Positions 1 through 10,784 of a stretch of DNA of 64,000 nucleotides are shown here, one piece after another. Location: NCBI GenBank assembly GCA_002077065.1, contig NAJO01000024.1:372001-436000 (forward strand), written 5' to 3'. The position numbers and the translations under genes are program-made. The number at the start of each line of letters is the position of its first letter. Position 1 is the first letter of the stretch. A model generated the notes under the pieces. That model made no database searches. It was not told where the DNA came from and saw only the letters and a list, made by a program, of their open reading frames with translations. The stretch is from Cryoendolithus antarcticus. Taxonomy: Eukaryota; Ascomycota; Dothideomycetes; Cladosporiales; Cladosporiaceae.

Positions 1-733
1 GAGACCGGCCAGGATTTCCGGCTCCGCACAGGGTGGATTGGAACCTTGGCAAGGAGTGCGTCAACTAACGTCGAGCCACAGTGTTGCTGGATGACTGGAT
101 CACGAGGAAGTGAAACCATAGGAGCGTCGATTTACAGTTAGTTGGACCTAGCAGAAGAGATTGTGAGACGGCACAGCCAGACAGTCGGTAGCCGCCAAGG
201 AAGCACTTGCCTGATCTATCGAAACCGTCATCTCCGAGACGATGATTGCTCTCGAATACCTCTTCATATTGGTTCGGCATGAGCAAATGAGATCGGCCCA
301 CTATCTACTAAATAGATCAAGCGCCTCGGCCAAGGTGCGCAAGCTGGAGAAAGCACTACCAAGCGACACAGTCAAGCAAAGTCTTTTTGACCACCACCAA
401 CGGCGGATCAGGAACGTCTCAGGGCCGCAATACGGCGTGCCGCGAATCATCTTCCGTCCAGCCTGGAGATAATATTTTGCACTACCTTTGAAAGCTTCGC
501 GAACCGATATCTGCAGTGTCAACCTTTGCCAAGGCCCAGATCTGCGACTGCTCGCAACATAATGGACGACCTAGGGGTCGAGAAACACAGTGACGGAGAT
601 GGCTGTACCTGTGAAGTCGTGACTCAAACTTGCCGAGAAGTGAGGAAGATGGCAACGCTCGCCCATGCTGACCGCTATACCATTTGACAGCGATGGAACT
701 TGATTCACATACTTCATGCGACCTAGTTTACCC
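1..733. other. No gene recognised
   Basis: Only short, mutually overlapping reading frames occur here, with no family motif, no convincing splice-joined exons and no RNA gene that I can recognise. It lies beyond the 3' end of the 2EXR gene and may hold its terminator and a neighbour's flank. Confidence 0.5.
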
Positions 734-1642
734 TCAGCCCCGTCCCCTATTTCTGCCTCTGCCTCGTACCGGTGGCGCCCGCATGGCTCTTTCTCGAGCT
801 CCCACGACAGTGCGATCGTTGCACATCTGCGTGCAGAGGCGGAACATGACTGCGGGACGAATACGTGCCGTCAGGTCCGTTCTGTACACGCCTACGACAT
901 GCTCTCTCAGACGTTCGGCCGCATACCAGATGGTCTCCAGCGTGAAGTCCTGACTTATCGTGATGTCACGGCCCTGTTCACACGTCTCTGCTAGGTGCAA
1001 ACACTGCTTGACGCGTTCGAAATCACCCACATCGATGATCTGCACACGAGCGTCGCCAAGCAGTCCGAAGAGACCTGTTACGGCGGCAGGTCTGATCGGT
1101 GAATGGACTACAATGGTGTGCACAACTACTTGCCAATTCGTACGTTGATTGAGCCACTCAAGATCGTGAGGCACCTTCATACGGCTTTCGAAGAGGTACT
1201 CAGCCGTCAGAGAAACGGGCTTACACTGAGCTACACGGACCAAGTACTCGAGAGCATTACCCCGAGAGTAGCAATCGTCTTCATGCTCATGAGCCCAGTT
1301 GAGATGAAGGGACTCGCGCTGTGAGTCGTGCCAGATTTCGTGAATAATGGTTGCGGCATCCCACTCTGCGCTTGCGGGGTCGGCGGCCTCAGTGAGGTAG
1401 ATGCCAGTCTCGTGAGCCACTTTGCGTGATTCGCGACATACCTCAGTGATGAGCGGTGGGTAGGTGTTCTTCCTCGAGGTGTTGCCAAGCCGGCAAGGTA
1501 GAGATTGGTTGGAGAAGACAGTCTCTGGTACTGGGTAGTCGAGCTCGCGAACGCGGTCGGGTATGCAGTAGCGCCAGATCTGCTCGCGGAGCTCGAGTGG
1601 GAGGCGAAGGAAAGGGTGGAATATTTGCTCTGATGTCGACAT
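734..1642 (-). CDS. 2EXR-domain protein
   Basis: Single-exon frame of 302 residues. Near the N-terminus it reads FHPFLRLPLELREQIWRYC, the signature opening of the fungal 2EXR (F-box-like) family. It is followed by the usual PPLITEVCRESRKVA stretch at about residues 60-75. The biochemical role of the family is unknown; it is strongly expanded in Pezizomycotina. The last 15 or so residues are an Arg/Gly/Pro tail. The start codon is immediately before the family motif and I see no upstream exon. No operon-like relation to neighbours is implied. Confidence 0.85.
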   Translation of the reverse strand: MSTSEQIFHPFLRLPLELREQIWRYCIPDRVRELDYPVPETVFSNQSLPCRLGNTSRKNTYPPLITEVCRESRKVAHETGIYLTEAADPASAEWDAATIIHEIWHDSQRESLHLNWAHEHEDDCYSRGNALEYLVRVAQCKPVSLTAEYLFESRMKVPHDLEWLNQRTNWQVVVHTIVVHSPIRPAAVTGLFGLLGDARVQIIDVGDFERVKQCLHLAETCEQGRDITISQDFTLETIWYAAERLREHVVGVYRTDLTARIRPAVMFRLCTQMCNDRTVVGARERAMRAPPVRGRGRNRGRG

Positions 1643-2220
1643 TACGGCTTACCTAGCTTCAGTCCGTGGAGACGTAGAAGAGTTCCGCGACCGGATGGAC
1701 CTCCAGTAAGCCGTCGGAACCAAAAGCATCTGATGCATTTCTGTGTCTGGGCGCTGAGGCTGTTCCAAAGGAGATCTTTCCACAACGTAGATCTCCAGGC
1801 TAAATCTTCCCATCTCGGCAATGTATGATGACTAATACCTGCGGCCAATACGGCCAAAATGCTTCTGTGCCGCGCCACCGCGGGGTAGAATGGCACCCAG
1901 GCCGTTGAGTTGAAGCTTCGGTTCAACTCAGTAATGTCAGTCTGTTCGATATTCGGACGGTGTAAGCGATTATTACCAGAGCCTGTAGCTGGTCAGAGTA
2001 GTCTGTTGATTGTGACCCATGAAATAAAACCGAACTGCAGTGACTCCAGGCCACTACTTTCGGTGACAGACACGTTTGTTCAATGATCGAGCTACAAAGC
2101 CGAGGGTGGCATTAGACCACGCTGACGAGGAACCGTCATCTTTGTAGATTATAGTTTAAAATTTCAGGGCATTAGAGATCGGAAAGTCGCTAGAGCAACA
2201 GTGTCTCCTCCCAAATGCCC
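1643..2220. other. Intergenic; 2EXR promoter side
   Basis: No coding signal found. It contains the upstream region of the minus-strand 2EXR gene and the 5' flank of the tRNA gene. AT-rich around 2140-2170. Confidence 0.5.
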
Positions 2221-2302
2221 GATCCAGTAGTGAAACGGTATCATACGCGCTTGCCAAGCAAGCAATACTGCGCGTGGCCCGAGTTCGACTCTCGGCTGGT
2301 TC
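2221..2302 (+). tRNA. tRNA-Gly(GCC) with 12-nt intron
   Basis: Cloverleaf read by eye. Acceptor GATCCAG pairs with CTGGTTC, with one T-T mismatch at the third pair. The D stem is GTGA/TCAT with loop AACGGTA. The anticodon stem is CGCGC/GCGCG with loop TTGCCA+T, giving anticodon GCC. A 12-nt insert lies at the canonical 37/38 position. The T stem is CCGAG/CTCGG with loop TTCGACT. An A at 2303 is the discriminator. RNA polymerase III T-runs follow. The internal A- and B-box sequences fall in the D and T arms as expected. The acceptor mismatch is the only weak point. Confidence 0.85.
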
Positions 2303-2310
2303 AAATATCC

Positions 2311-2322
2311 TTTTGCCATTTT
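2311..2322 (+). terminator. Pol III T-run terminator of tRNA-Gly
   Basis: Two TTTT runs lie 8 and 16 nt beyond the last tRNA base, the usual distance for RNA polymerase III termination. Confidence 0.6.
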
Positions 2323-2596
2323 GCTAGCCTCGAGGAGGTTTGGGAAGATCCTGGCGGCATTGTCTTGGCTAGTCTGAGGCTACAAGCAAGAGCGGTGTAG
2401 CAGAGGTGTGCAGCAGTATATTAGCAAGGCACGAGGTCTATGGTGTATGTGATTGCTTATGCTAGGCAAAGGTTGGTTCAGGGAATATGGTGATCGAATT
2501 GGGCAACGTTGAGGGGAGTCCAAGGCAGCGACGGTCTGGAGAAGAGAAGTCAGTTCCGAAGGACGACTACACGGCGTAGCAGGGTAAAAGCATTTA

Positions 2597-3046
2597 TTAA
2601 TGTAAAAGAAGAATGGAGAATACCGGAGGGATGTAATAGATGACGGTTTGTGGACAGAGTAGACGACGTAGTAAGCAGAGCGCGAAAGGCATAACGAACG
2701 AAAGCGAACGAAAGATCGGGTGAGCAAGACGTGGGCGCTGAATTAATTGTTGAAGGCTGACATTCCAAATGCACTGCTCGCACTGCTCGAATTGCGTCGC
2801 AACATCCAGTTGCATACGAACGAGAGCGTCAGCGGCTTCGTCCGTACGGTCGTGCTCATGCAGTATCTCCGGCGCCATGCGTCTCCAGAGATAGTCAAGA
2901 CGCCATGCCATCGGCGTGTACTGCGCTACCGGTCCCGAAGTACGTATCGTTACTCGAACATTGGGCGTGCCTAGGGTCGTCCCATCATCGCCGTGGGTGT
3001 AAGACGGTCTGTGCGATATGGAGGCGCGGCGGGGTCCGACTTTCGC
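2597..3046 (-). other. Orphan reading frame, possible exon or gene remnant
   Basis: A minus-strand frame stays open for 149 codons without needing an ATG; the first ATG is at 2911. Its middle part looks protein-like: GTPNVRVTIRTSGPV, then QYTPMAWRLDYLWRRMAPE, then an acidic helix-like stretch and two CEQC-type cysteines. The last 40 residues are low-quality hydrophobic sequence. I do not recognise a family and cannot find a convincing start. It could be a terminal exon, a decayed gene, or chance. It ends about 100 bp downstream of the RAI1 stop, on the same strand. Confidence 0.25.
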
Positions 3047-3144
3047 TCAGCTGCATTGACCAGACGGTTCGTCTTCGGGTCAGATCAGCGCAAGGGGCCA
3101 TCAAGAAGCATGGTAGCTCTCTACTGCAGTGCTCAGGTCGGATA

Positions 3145-4550
3145 TCACCCCGTTGAGTCAAGCTTTGTCGCCACCTCCTTCGCCAGCCTCTGCTCTCTGT
3201 ACGCTCTGAACGACGGCTTGACGATCGAATCAACACTGACATCCTCGATCGGGAAAAGATTAATCGTACCGCTCTTGGGCTTCCGCGAGATCCGCCACAC
3301 GATCCCATCACCAGCCACATTCGCCTTCAAGAACCTCAACACCTCTGCCGCGAAGTTGATGCAAATGTTGCCATCCCAGGTACCCTGACCTTGTCGCTTA
3401 ACCATCCCTGGAATCTTCTGCGTCTCATGTTCCTGCAGTCGCAGTAGGTGTCCATCCGGCGATCGGAAACCCACGATGATCTTCGGCACTCCGAGCAAGA
3501 ACGACTGAGCCCAGAACTTCAGCAGCTTTCTCTCGTACTTGATGTCATCGCGTTGGTCAACCGGCTGTTGCGATGTCTTCAACTCAACCCAAGGGATCGG
3601 GTCATCTGCGTTATCCGGCTTCGCTCCCATGACTGCGTCGACTTCGCCACCGAGGATGAGGCTAGTGTCGCCAATCCCAGTGGTCACTATGGAGCAATAC
3701 TGAGCTTCGTTGCTGACGATCACGTTGTTGCGGGACTCGATCTCTGCTCTCGAAACCTCTGCCCATGGCTTGCGCAGGGTCGACAGTGCTTCAAACTTAT
3801 AGCCTACATTAAACATTGTCAGTGGAACCGAAAATGGAAAACAATTGAATACCACGTACCCCAATACTGCATCATCTCTTGTGAAGGACGTGCACCATGT
3901 GGATCTGATCTCGGGGGTCCATTGTTCGCTGGCATAGACTTGGCTGCTTTGTGTTCTTCGAGGAAGCTGGTGGCTATCAGTGATAAGCTCTGAATTCGAT
4001 CGCGTTATTCATACATTGTGCCCTACGGTACAATCAGCTCGTTGCTGGTGCACGGGAAGATTCTTCGTAGCCCACCTGAAAGCAAGTGGCGTTCATCTCA
4101 AACTCGTTGAACATATCGGACGGAGCTGTCATGATCTGATAGACATATCAGTCTATAGTCTGACTCTGCCATCTATGTAGCGAAACCGGCAAGTGAAAAC
4201 ACCTTCGTCATCATGCCTCTCCAGGTAATGAAATCAGCCTTGACAACATGGCCTTCCCGATCTTCATACGCTGCAAGGGTGTCAAGCAACGCATCCAAAT
4301 GCTCGTTGATGCTGTCGTCATGCTTCCGGAACGTCTCGAAGCCATTTGACAGACTGACATTCGCCCTATGCTGCTCGCCCTCACCCGGAGCATGAATGAA
4401 CGGAGGATAGTAGTAGCTCAGCGACTGATCCGAGAGCGGATAGAGTGCATGTTCGTCGTCATAGCTGAAGTACGCGATCTCGCGTGGCCGCTTTATGGCA
4501 GTTTTCGCGACGACGAAGCGGTCAAGGGGAAGGATTGAGAACGTTGCCAT
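3145..4550 (-). CDS. RAI1: RAI1/DXO-family decapping nuclease
   Basis: Four exons give 398 residues: 4550-4203, 4135-4076, 3989-3860, 3803-3145. In the family, RAI1 partners the 5'-3' exonuclease Rat1 in the nucleus and removes incomplete or NAD caps from RNA. All active-site motifs are visible: RGMMTK at about 111-116, GYKFE (Glu184), EVDAV (Glu233, Asp235) and ELKTS (Glu253, Lys255). Introns 1 and 3 are clear, and their junctions rebuild MTK|IMTAP and YWG|YKFE. The exon 2/3 junction is less sure, because the join reads FQ|SLSLIATSF where the family normally has something like FQGTIF. The gene is divergent from SIS1. Confidence 0.9.
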
Positions 4551-4837
4551 GCTTCAAAACGATCATTTTGGCATCGTGTTCGCTCCGACGAGAGCCCTAC
4601 TGTAGATAGAAAGCTAACAAGGGGTCTCGACTAGCTCATGCACTCCGCGAAGATCCCGCAACCTTATCTGCGCTGCTTGGCACGCTTCCTTCTTGGGCAT
4701 CGGTATCGATTTGTTTACGCATCTGGCATCTTCTACCTTCGCCACATCATCGAATGCCTGCGGACGACTCCTCATCAGATATCAAGATGGTTGTCTACCA
4801 AACCGAGCCTTCCACTGCTTTACAGCGGCCTCACTGA

Positions 4838-4893
4838 CCAGTCACGTGATGGAAGCTTCTCGTAGCTTCCATCACCTCTCCGGAAGTGACTGG
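4838..4893. promoter_or_regulatory. Palindrome with heat-shock element upstream of SIS1
   Basis: A perfect 12-bp inverted repeat (GTGATGGAAGCT / AGCTTCCATCAC, 6-nt spacer) is flanked by outer arms CCAGTCAC and GTGACTGG. Inside it lie GAA at 4852, TTC at 4857, GTA at 4862 and TTC at 4867. This is exact 5-bp phasing of an Hsf1 element, with three perfect units and one with a single mismatch. A CACGTG core sits at 4843-4848. The site is 184-239 bp upstream of the SIS1 start. SIS1 is a known Hsf1 target in yeasts; binding here is inferred. Confidence 0.7.
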
Positions 4894-5076
4894 CAATCCA
4901 GGGCGGTGCATGGCCTCTTCGCGATTGCAATGCATACGAGCCATTCGTACAACCTTACTTCCCATTGAGCAGACTAGGCATTTTCTCTTTCTACGTATCA
5001 ATTTCGATCTTGCAATCATCAAAAGTCTCGGCTAAGCACAGCTGACTGAACACTACTTGTCGACAACACCGACACA

Positions 5077-6192
5077 ATGGTCGCCGACACAAAGCTCTAC
5101 GACCGCCTTTCAATCCCCCCGACAGCCACCGCAGATGAGATCAAGAAAGCTTACCGCAAAGCCGCCTTGAAGAATCACCCTGACAAGAACCCTGCCGGAG
5201 CCGAAAAGTTCAAAGAAGCAGGCGAGGCCTACGAAATCCTATCAGACCCCGAGAAGCGGAAGACTTACGACGACTACGGCTATGACTTTATCACTGGGAA
5301 AGGTGGGCCTGCGCCGCAAGAGGGCATGCCGGGAGGCAACCCATTCGCAGGCGGCGGAATGCCCGGAGGCTTCGGCGGTATGCCCTCAGGAGGTGGGACG
5401 AGGACGTTTTCCTTCAACATGGGAGGTCCTCAAGCAGGAGGTAGAGGGGGGTTCAGCGGCTTCTCAGATCCGAACGACATATTCGCGCAGTTCATGAAGA
5501 GTGCAGGGGGAGGAGCGGGAGGAGACGATGATGGTTTTGAGGGGATGTTCGGAAGCGGTGGAAGTCCATTCGGTGGCTTCGGAACCAGCAGCCGAAGAGC
5601 AGGAGGTCCTACATCTTTTGGCGGAGCTGGCGTACGGCGGCGGGAGGCAGAACCCGAGACAACTGTCGTCGAAAAGCCCATCGCCATATCACTGGAGGAC
5701 ATCTACGAAGGTACGACGAAGAAGTTGAAAGTGCAACGAAAGACCTACGACGCTCAGACTGGGAAGCAGAGTGTCGAAGATAAGATCCTCAGCGTGCCGA
5801 TCAAGAAAGGTCTCAAAGCTGGATCGAAGATCAAGTACCCAGACATGGGCGATCAAGTCGAGGGCGGAACGCAAGATCTGCATTTCATCGTCAAGGAGAA
5901 GCCACATCCGCTTTTCACGCGTGATGGAGACGACTTGAAGCACATGGTCGACATCGACCTGAAAGAGGCTTTGACAGGCTGGTCGAGAACGGTGGCTACA
6001 ATCGACAAGCGGCAAGTCAACGTCTCGAGTGCGGGTCCAACACAACCTACCTGGACGGAACGCTTCCCACAACTCGGCATGCCAAAGAGCAAGACGCCGA
6101 CTGTGAGAGGCGATCTTGTGGTGGGCGTGAACATCAAGTACCCAACGAGTCTGAGTGGCGAACAGAAGAGGAAGCTCAAGGAGATACTCTGA
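5077..6192 (+). CDS. SIS1: Class B Hsp40 (DnaJ) co-chaperone, Sis1-type
   Basis: Intronless, 371 residues. The N-terminal J domain (about 5-70) has the HPD tripeptide in NHPDKNPAG and ends with YDDYG. A Gly/Phe/Met-rich region follows to about residue 185 ([19 protein letters not shown]). There is no CXXCXGXG zinc region, which makes it class B. C-terminal domains I and II carry [19 protein letters not shown] and [20 protein letters not shown]. In yeast, Sis1 stimulates cytosolic Hsp70 and is essential for translation and proteostasis. The start fits a clean context and the J domain begins at once. The upstream heat-shock element suggests Hsf1 control. Confidence 0.95.
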   Translation: MVADTKLYDRLSIPPTATADEIKKAYRKAALKNHPDKNPAGAEKFKEAGEAYEILSDPEKRKTYDDYGYDFITGKGGPAPQEGMPGGNPFAGGGMPGGFGGMPSGGGTRTFSFNMGGPQAGGRGGFSGFSDPNDIFAQFMKSAGGGAGGDDDGFEGMFGSGGSPFGGFGTSSRRAGGPTSFGGAGVRRREAEPETTVVEKPIAISLEDIYEGTTKKLKVQRKTYDAQTGKQSVEDKILSVPIKKGLKAGSKIKYPDMGDQVEGGTQDLHFIVKEKPHPLFTRDGDDLKHMVDIDLKEALTGWSRTVATIDKRQVNVSSAGPTQPTWTERFPQLGMPKSKTPTVRGDLVVGVNIKYPTSLSGEQKRKLKEIL

Positions 6193-6829
6193 GAGATGAC
6201 GAGTGACCTTGCAGACGATGAGATGACGAGATGACATTTTGAGGAAGTTGTTCAGTAGCGATCTCAAGGGCTGAGAGGACTGCTGCACAGAGTAAGGGTG
6301 CCTTCGGCTTACGAGCGGAGACACTTGGGGCAATGTTTGTTCCTTCTGGCGCTGGCGTTGGAGGAGCCCGACAGCATTTCGCTGGGCATGGGGCAGTCAT
6401 ATAGCAGGCGAAGAGGTATGTAGTCCTGGCTCTAATGTACAAACGTTCGCATCATTCGCTTTGCAGGTCATACTCTGCCTCGTTCACAAAATCGAGTCTA
6501 CCAAGATGTATTTCTAGCTGCTGACGCCGATTGGAGGACCGAAATCCCGTATCAGACTTCCTTATGCGCGAACGTTGATCTAGCTTCATTTAGTACACAG
6601 CACAGCAACCCCGCCGTTCTGGATGCACGATACATGGCAAAAGGACTGATGCTATTCGGCTTTGCCATGTCACTAAAGTAGGAGCACCTACATCTTAGCT
6701 AAGTTGGTACAGAAATTAGTCTCTCTCTTATTTCCTTATCGTCCAGGAGCTAGTCCTCACTATCCTCTCCCGTCCAGAACAGATACAGTCGTACAGTACC
6801 TGATATTCGCCACTTGGACAGCATCCACG
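6193..6829. other. Intergenic
   Basis: SIS1 3' region and nitrilase promoter. No coding or RNA signal recognised. An in-frame ATG at 6704 would extend the nitrilase, but the added residues do not resemble the family. Confidence 0.5.
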
Positions 6830-8034
6830 ATGCCTTCAAAGACCGTGCGTGTGGCCGTCACCCAACACGAGCCCGTCTGGCTCGATCTGGCCGCCACCGT
6901 AGCCAAAACATGCACCCTCATCGCCGAAGCCGCGCAAGCCAAAGCAACCCTAGTTGTCTTCCCAGAATGCTGGATCCCCGGCTACCCGGCCTGGATCTGG
7001 TCTCGGCCCGTAGACTTCGATCTGGGCGTCAAGTACGTCGAGAACAGCCTCTCCGTCAACAGCCCGCAGATGCGGCAGATCTGTGATGCCGCTGCGGAGC
7101 ACGGGATCAATGTTGGGTTGGGGTTCTCGGAGCGGGACGGTGAGAGTGTTTATATTAGTCAGGCGCTGATTGATGACAAGGGAGGTATTCAGATGAAGCG
7201 GAGGAAGATGAAGCCGACGCATATGGAGCGTACGATCTTCGGAGATGCGAGTGGGGATTGTTTGGCAAGTGTGGTGCAGCTGCCTGACGATGGACCAAGG
7301 GTGGGGAGTCTTTCTTGCTGGTAGGTCGAGGTCGGGGGATCGAAGAGTGCTGTGTCGAGTTTGCTGATAGCTGTCAAGGGAGCATATTCAGCCGCTGCTT
7401 AAGTACTACACGCTCTCGCAGCAGGAGCAGATCCACATCGCTGCCTGGCCACCTCTGGATCCATTCATAGATGGCTCACCTGGCTTCTGGTCAATGTCAG
7501 AGCAAGGTCAGCACACCCATCGTCAGTGACAGAGCCCGGAGCAGTACTGATCAAAGTCTTCACAGGCTGTCGTAACCTCTCTCAAACATACGCCGCAGAA
7601 GCCGGTGCTTTCGTGCTGCATTGCACGGCAGTCTTATCGCAGCCCGGCATAGATGCCATGAAAACAGCCGGTAGCCCGATCATGGGCAGCCCAGTCGCAG
7701 GCTCGTCGGCAATCATTGGACCAGACGGACGAGTTCTGAAAGCTGCTGAGTCTGGCTCAGAGCAGCTAATCATTGTAGATCTCGATATGTCACTTGTGAC
7801 GAAGACGAAGACCTTTGCTGATGCTGGTGGGCATTGTGAGATGGCCTTGACATTGCCTAGTGTGAGAAGTGAGGCTGACAAATGTTTAGACAGCAGACCG
7901 GATATGTTGTGGCTGGGAGCAGAGTAAGTTTGCGGCGTGACGAGCTCACTAGAGCACCCTCGCTAGCGACAGGCTAACATATCGGCAGCCCAACTTCGAA
8001 GCCAGTTGTGCGCATAAGCAAGCAGTTGCAGTAG
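6830..8034 (+). CDS. Nitrilase superfamily branch 1 (nitrilase-like)
   Basis: Four exons (6830-7320, 7379-7506, 7566-7923, 7989-8034) give 340 residues, the usual length of fungal nitrilases. These enzymes hydrolyse nitriles to the acid plus ammonia. The catalytic triad is visible: Glu46 in [12 protein letters not shown], Lys126 in [15 protein letters not shown], and Cys163 in GSLSCWEH. The Cys motif is rebuilt exactly across intron 1 (SCW|EH). The N-terminus [12 protein letters not shown] is a normal family start. Cyanide hydratase is a close relative; substrate cannot be told from sequence by eye. No cluster partner lies adjacent. Confidence 0.92.
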
Positions 8035-8245
8035 TATCAGCGAACGTACAAAACGTGCAAGGCTTCGTTTCTGAACTTGTCTCCTCTACATCTCGATTCT
8101 ATCAGCCTATTTGTTCGAGGCTACAAAGCAGCGCTACTCATGGCGACACTCAGCCCATTGTAAGACCTACCCGCTGCGATCTCCCGTGCTGCTAGTCAGC
8201 CCACACGGCGTTGTCGATCGATCCATCTTCCCCACCTCGGGAGAC

Positions 8246-9347
8246 CTACGACGCTGAGACCCCAACCTGAGTGCCGGGTCCGTGGTCGCCAAACTCAAGG
8301 AACATGCGCTGCGCTTCCACGCTCGCCAGCTTCTTCAGCACGAGTCGGGTCTCCTCTGCGTTGCATGGACTACCACCCTCACGCTGCAGGCTCTCCTTGA
8401 GATGATCGTACCCCTTCAAGATCTCTCGCACATTCTCATCATGGGGCCACTTCCTCGCACTTCGTGGTGTAGTCTCGTTCTGCTCGAGCTTCGCTTGCAC
8501 CTCCCGCAACTGCCACCTCGTCAGCTTGTCCAAAGGTATAGTATCCGATGAGAAGGCATCGGGAAGGCAACGCGGACGACTCACATGCTTCCGTCTCGCT
8601 ACCGCCAGCACCTTCGTCGCTTCAATCATGCCCTCCACAGTCCCCTCCGGATCCATGATCTCGTCCCGATACTCCCGCTGCTGCGCATCCACCTGCTGTC
8701 GCTTGAGTGCAAGTACACGATCGAGCTGCGCTTTAGTCTTGCCAGCCCAAATCCGATCCCAAACATCGCGTGTCATCGCACCTTCCACTGCCTCGAGCTC
8801 CGCCAAGAGCGCCAAATCGTCCGCATGCTGTCTGTCCCTCGCATTCATGGCAGCTCGATACTGGGCCCAGATCTCCGGCGTCAAGAACGACTCAACCTCC
8901 TCGAGTTCAGCCATGAAAGCACGGCCTTGAGCTTCTAGCACGGCGTCGTCTTCAGGAGCAGGAAGGCTGACGTTGCGGTTCTTGGGGACGGTGAAGTGGA
9001 CGGGACAGCCGCCCACGTTGACGATTATTTCTTCCATTGACGAGGCGTTGTCCGAGCTATCGTCGTCTGCAGCAGACGTACGGGTTGGTAGATCGCTCTC
9101 TTCGGAGAGGGCGTAGTTGGCTGGGAGGTGGTAGTACGCCCTGGTGTTGCGGTCAGTGGATGAGTACGCATGGAGAGGGGTGTGGAACATACATCTCGAG
9201 CGTTGCACGGTGGTAATGCGTTGTACTCCAGGTAGGAGGTGTCAGTAGAGGTGCAAGCACAGCTGGAAGACTAAGTGTGACGCCGTAGCCGTCCTTCGTT
9301 TGTAGCAGGCAGTCCACTCGCGTTGGTAGCGGGAAGTGCCATAGCAT
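8246..9347 (-). CDS. Hypothetical protein, charged and helical
   Basis: I do not recognise a family. The large exon 9140-8246 encodes acidic and helical sequence with EEIIVNVGGCPVHFTVPKNR early on, then long Glu/Ala/Arg-rich helices (MAELEEVESFLTPEIWAQY, LALLAELEAVEGAMTRDVW, two similar phrases that look like an internal repeat). Splicing 9347-9193 to 9140-8246 (51-nt intron, GTATGT...CAG) gives 349 residues and joins LEM|AYYHLPANY in frame. Without that intron the protein would start at 9208 with 320 residues. I prefer the spliced form, but the N-terminus is uncertain. Confidence 0.65.
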
Positions 9348-9512
9348 CCCACGGGATGCTGCAGGTCGCCGCGCAGAACACCTTGGGAGATGCGGAAGGA
9401 GCGATGAAGCGGCTTAGTGAAGTGTGGTAGAATCTGTCATTACTTACACCGAGACCGCAACCTGAACGCCTCGCTAAATCTCAATTTGCTCGTCATCCAC
9501 ACATCCCTCATC

Positions 9513-10700
9513 TCAGGCTTCCGTCCGCTGCATGATCCCTACTCCGCCTCTCACCACACCCACCAGACCGCCCGTCTGCACACTCTCGCTGCCACCTCCG
9601 CTAAGTCTATACTCGATCTCCGCCAGCCCTTCCAGCCAAGCCACTCGCGTCTGTGCTGGCACCTCAATATCCGCCAGCTGCTCTCCCATAGCTGTCAAAA
9701 TGTCGGCGAGTGCAAGACCTTTGGCTTTCTTCAGCGCGTTGATCGTGCTAAGACACGAGCCGATGTTTGATGTAGTGAGCAGAGTCTGCACGATTGTCTC
9801 GATGTCACCGGGATGTGGAGCAGCGATGCAGTCGAAGATCGTCTCTTGCGTAATCAGATCGCGGTCAATGTCTGCGTCGTGTTGCAGCGGCGTGCCGGGA
9901 ATGTGCAAGGGTGTTGAGGAAGCGTGGCAAGCTTGCAGTACGTTCAGCGCACGCCGCATGTCGCCTTTCGCTAGTGTGACAAGGCTGTCCACAGCATCTG
10001 GTGCGATGTTGACGTTTTCTTCGAGGATGACTTTGTCGACCAGTACCCGAATATCCTTCTCTTTGAGTGGCGAAAAGCGGAAGCGCGTACATCGAGACAG
10101 CAGAGCAGGTGAAAGCTTGTGCGTGTAGTTTGCAATAATGCAGAAACGCGTGTTGGCTGTGTACTTCTCCATGATCCGTCGCAATGCCATCTGCGCTGTG
10201 GAAGTCATGGCATCTGCTTCATCTAGAATGATGAGCTTGTAGCCTGCCATATTGCTGGTGTCTGACTTGTCAAAGCTCCCAGCGAAGATTTGCTTCGTGG
10301 ACGAGAAGGTCTTGATCTGTTCTCGAACAACATCTATACCACGGTCGTCACTGGCATTCAGCTCGAGGACCATCTGCCGCATGTTCTTGTTGCCGTAGAT
10401 CTTCCTTGCTAAGGCCAGCACTGTGGACGTCTTTCCTGTTCCCGGCGGGCCGTAGAGTAGCAGATGCGGTAGTCGGTTTGCGTCCACGAACTTGTTGATC
10501 GTGGCGAGGATATCCTGGTGCCCACTCACGTCTGACAATGAGGCAGGGCGGTACTTCTCCACCCATGGGAGGTTGTCCTCGATCTCGACTGGGAGGTTCG
10601 CAGCGGAACGTTTGCCTTTGGCGTTGCTTGCGCTGGAGAAGTGGACATCGTTTGATGTGGTGGGGACATCAATGTCCATGCCATCTTCGGAGTCGGACAT
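9513..10700 (-). CDS. RFC3: Replication factor C small subunit 3
   Basis: Intronless, 395 residues. AAA+ clamp-loader subunit that loads PCNA at primer-template junctions. RFC box II LPWVEKYRP is at about 44-52, Walker A GPPGTGKT at 84-91, Walker B DEAD at 160-163, the SRC arginine-finger motif at 202-204, and sensor 2 region GDMRRALNVLQ. The ordering and the SDDRGIDVVREQIK stretch fit Rfc3 (human RFC5) better than Rfc2 or Rfc4. It has a longer acidic N-terminus than yeast Rfc3. Two MluI boxes sit 85-111 bp upstream, consistent with G1/S expression. Confidence 0.95.
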   Translation of the reverse strand: MSDSEDGMDIDVPTTSNDVHFSSASNAKGKRSAANLPVEIEDNLPWVEKYRPASLSDVSGHQDILATINKFVDANRLPHLLLYGPPGTGKTSTVLALARKIYGNKNMRQMVLELNASDDRGIDVVREQIKTFSSTKQIFAGSFDKSDTSNMAGYKLIILDEADAMTSTAQMALRRIMEKYTANTRFCIIANYTHKLSPALLSRCTRFRFSPLKEKDIRVLVDKVILEENVNIAPDAVDSLVTLAKGDMRRALNVLQACHASSTPLHIPGTPLQHDADIDRDLITQETIFDCIAAPHPGDIETIVQTLLTTSNIGSCLSTINALKKAKGLALADILTAMGEQLADIEVPAQTRVAWLEGLAEIEYRLSGGGSESVQTGGLVGVVRGGVGIMQRTEA

Positions 10701-10784
10701 GGTTGCAGTGAGTGTGGGTGGCGATATATGGGGCTCGGTATTCCAGTACTCTACAGTACCTCATTGAAGTCCACACTGCACGCA

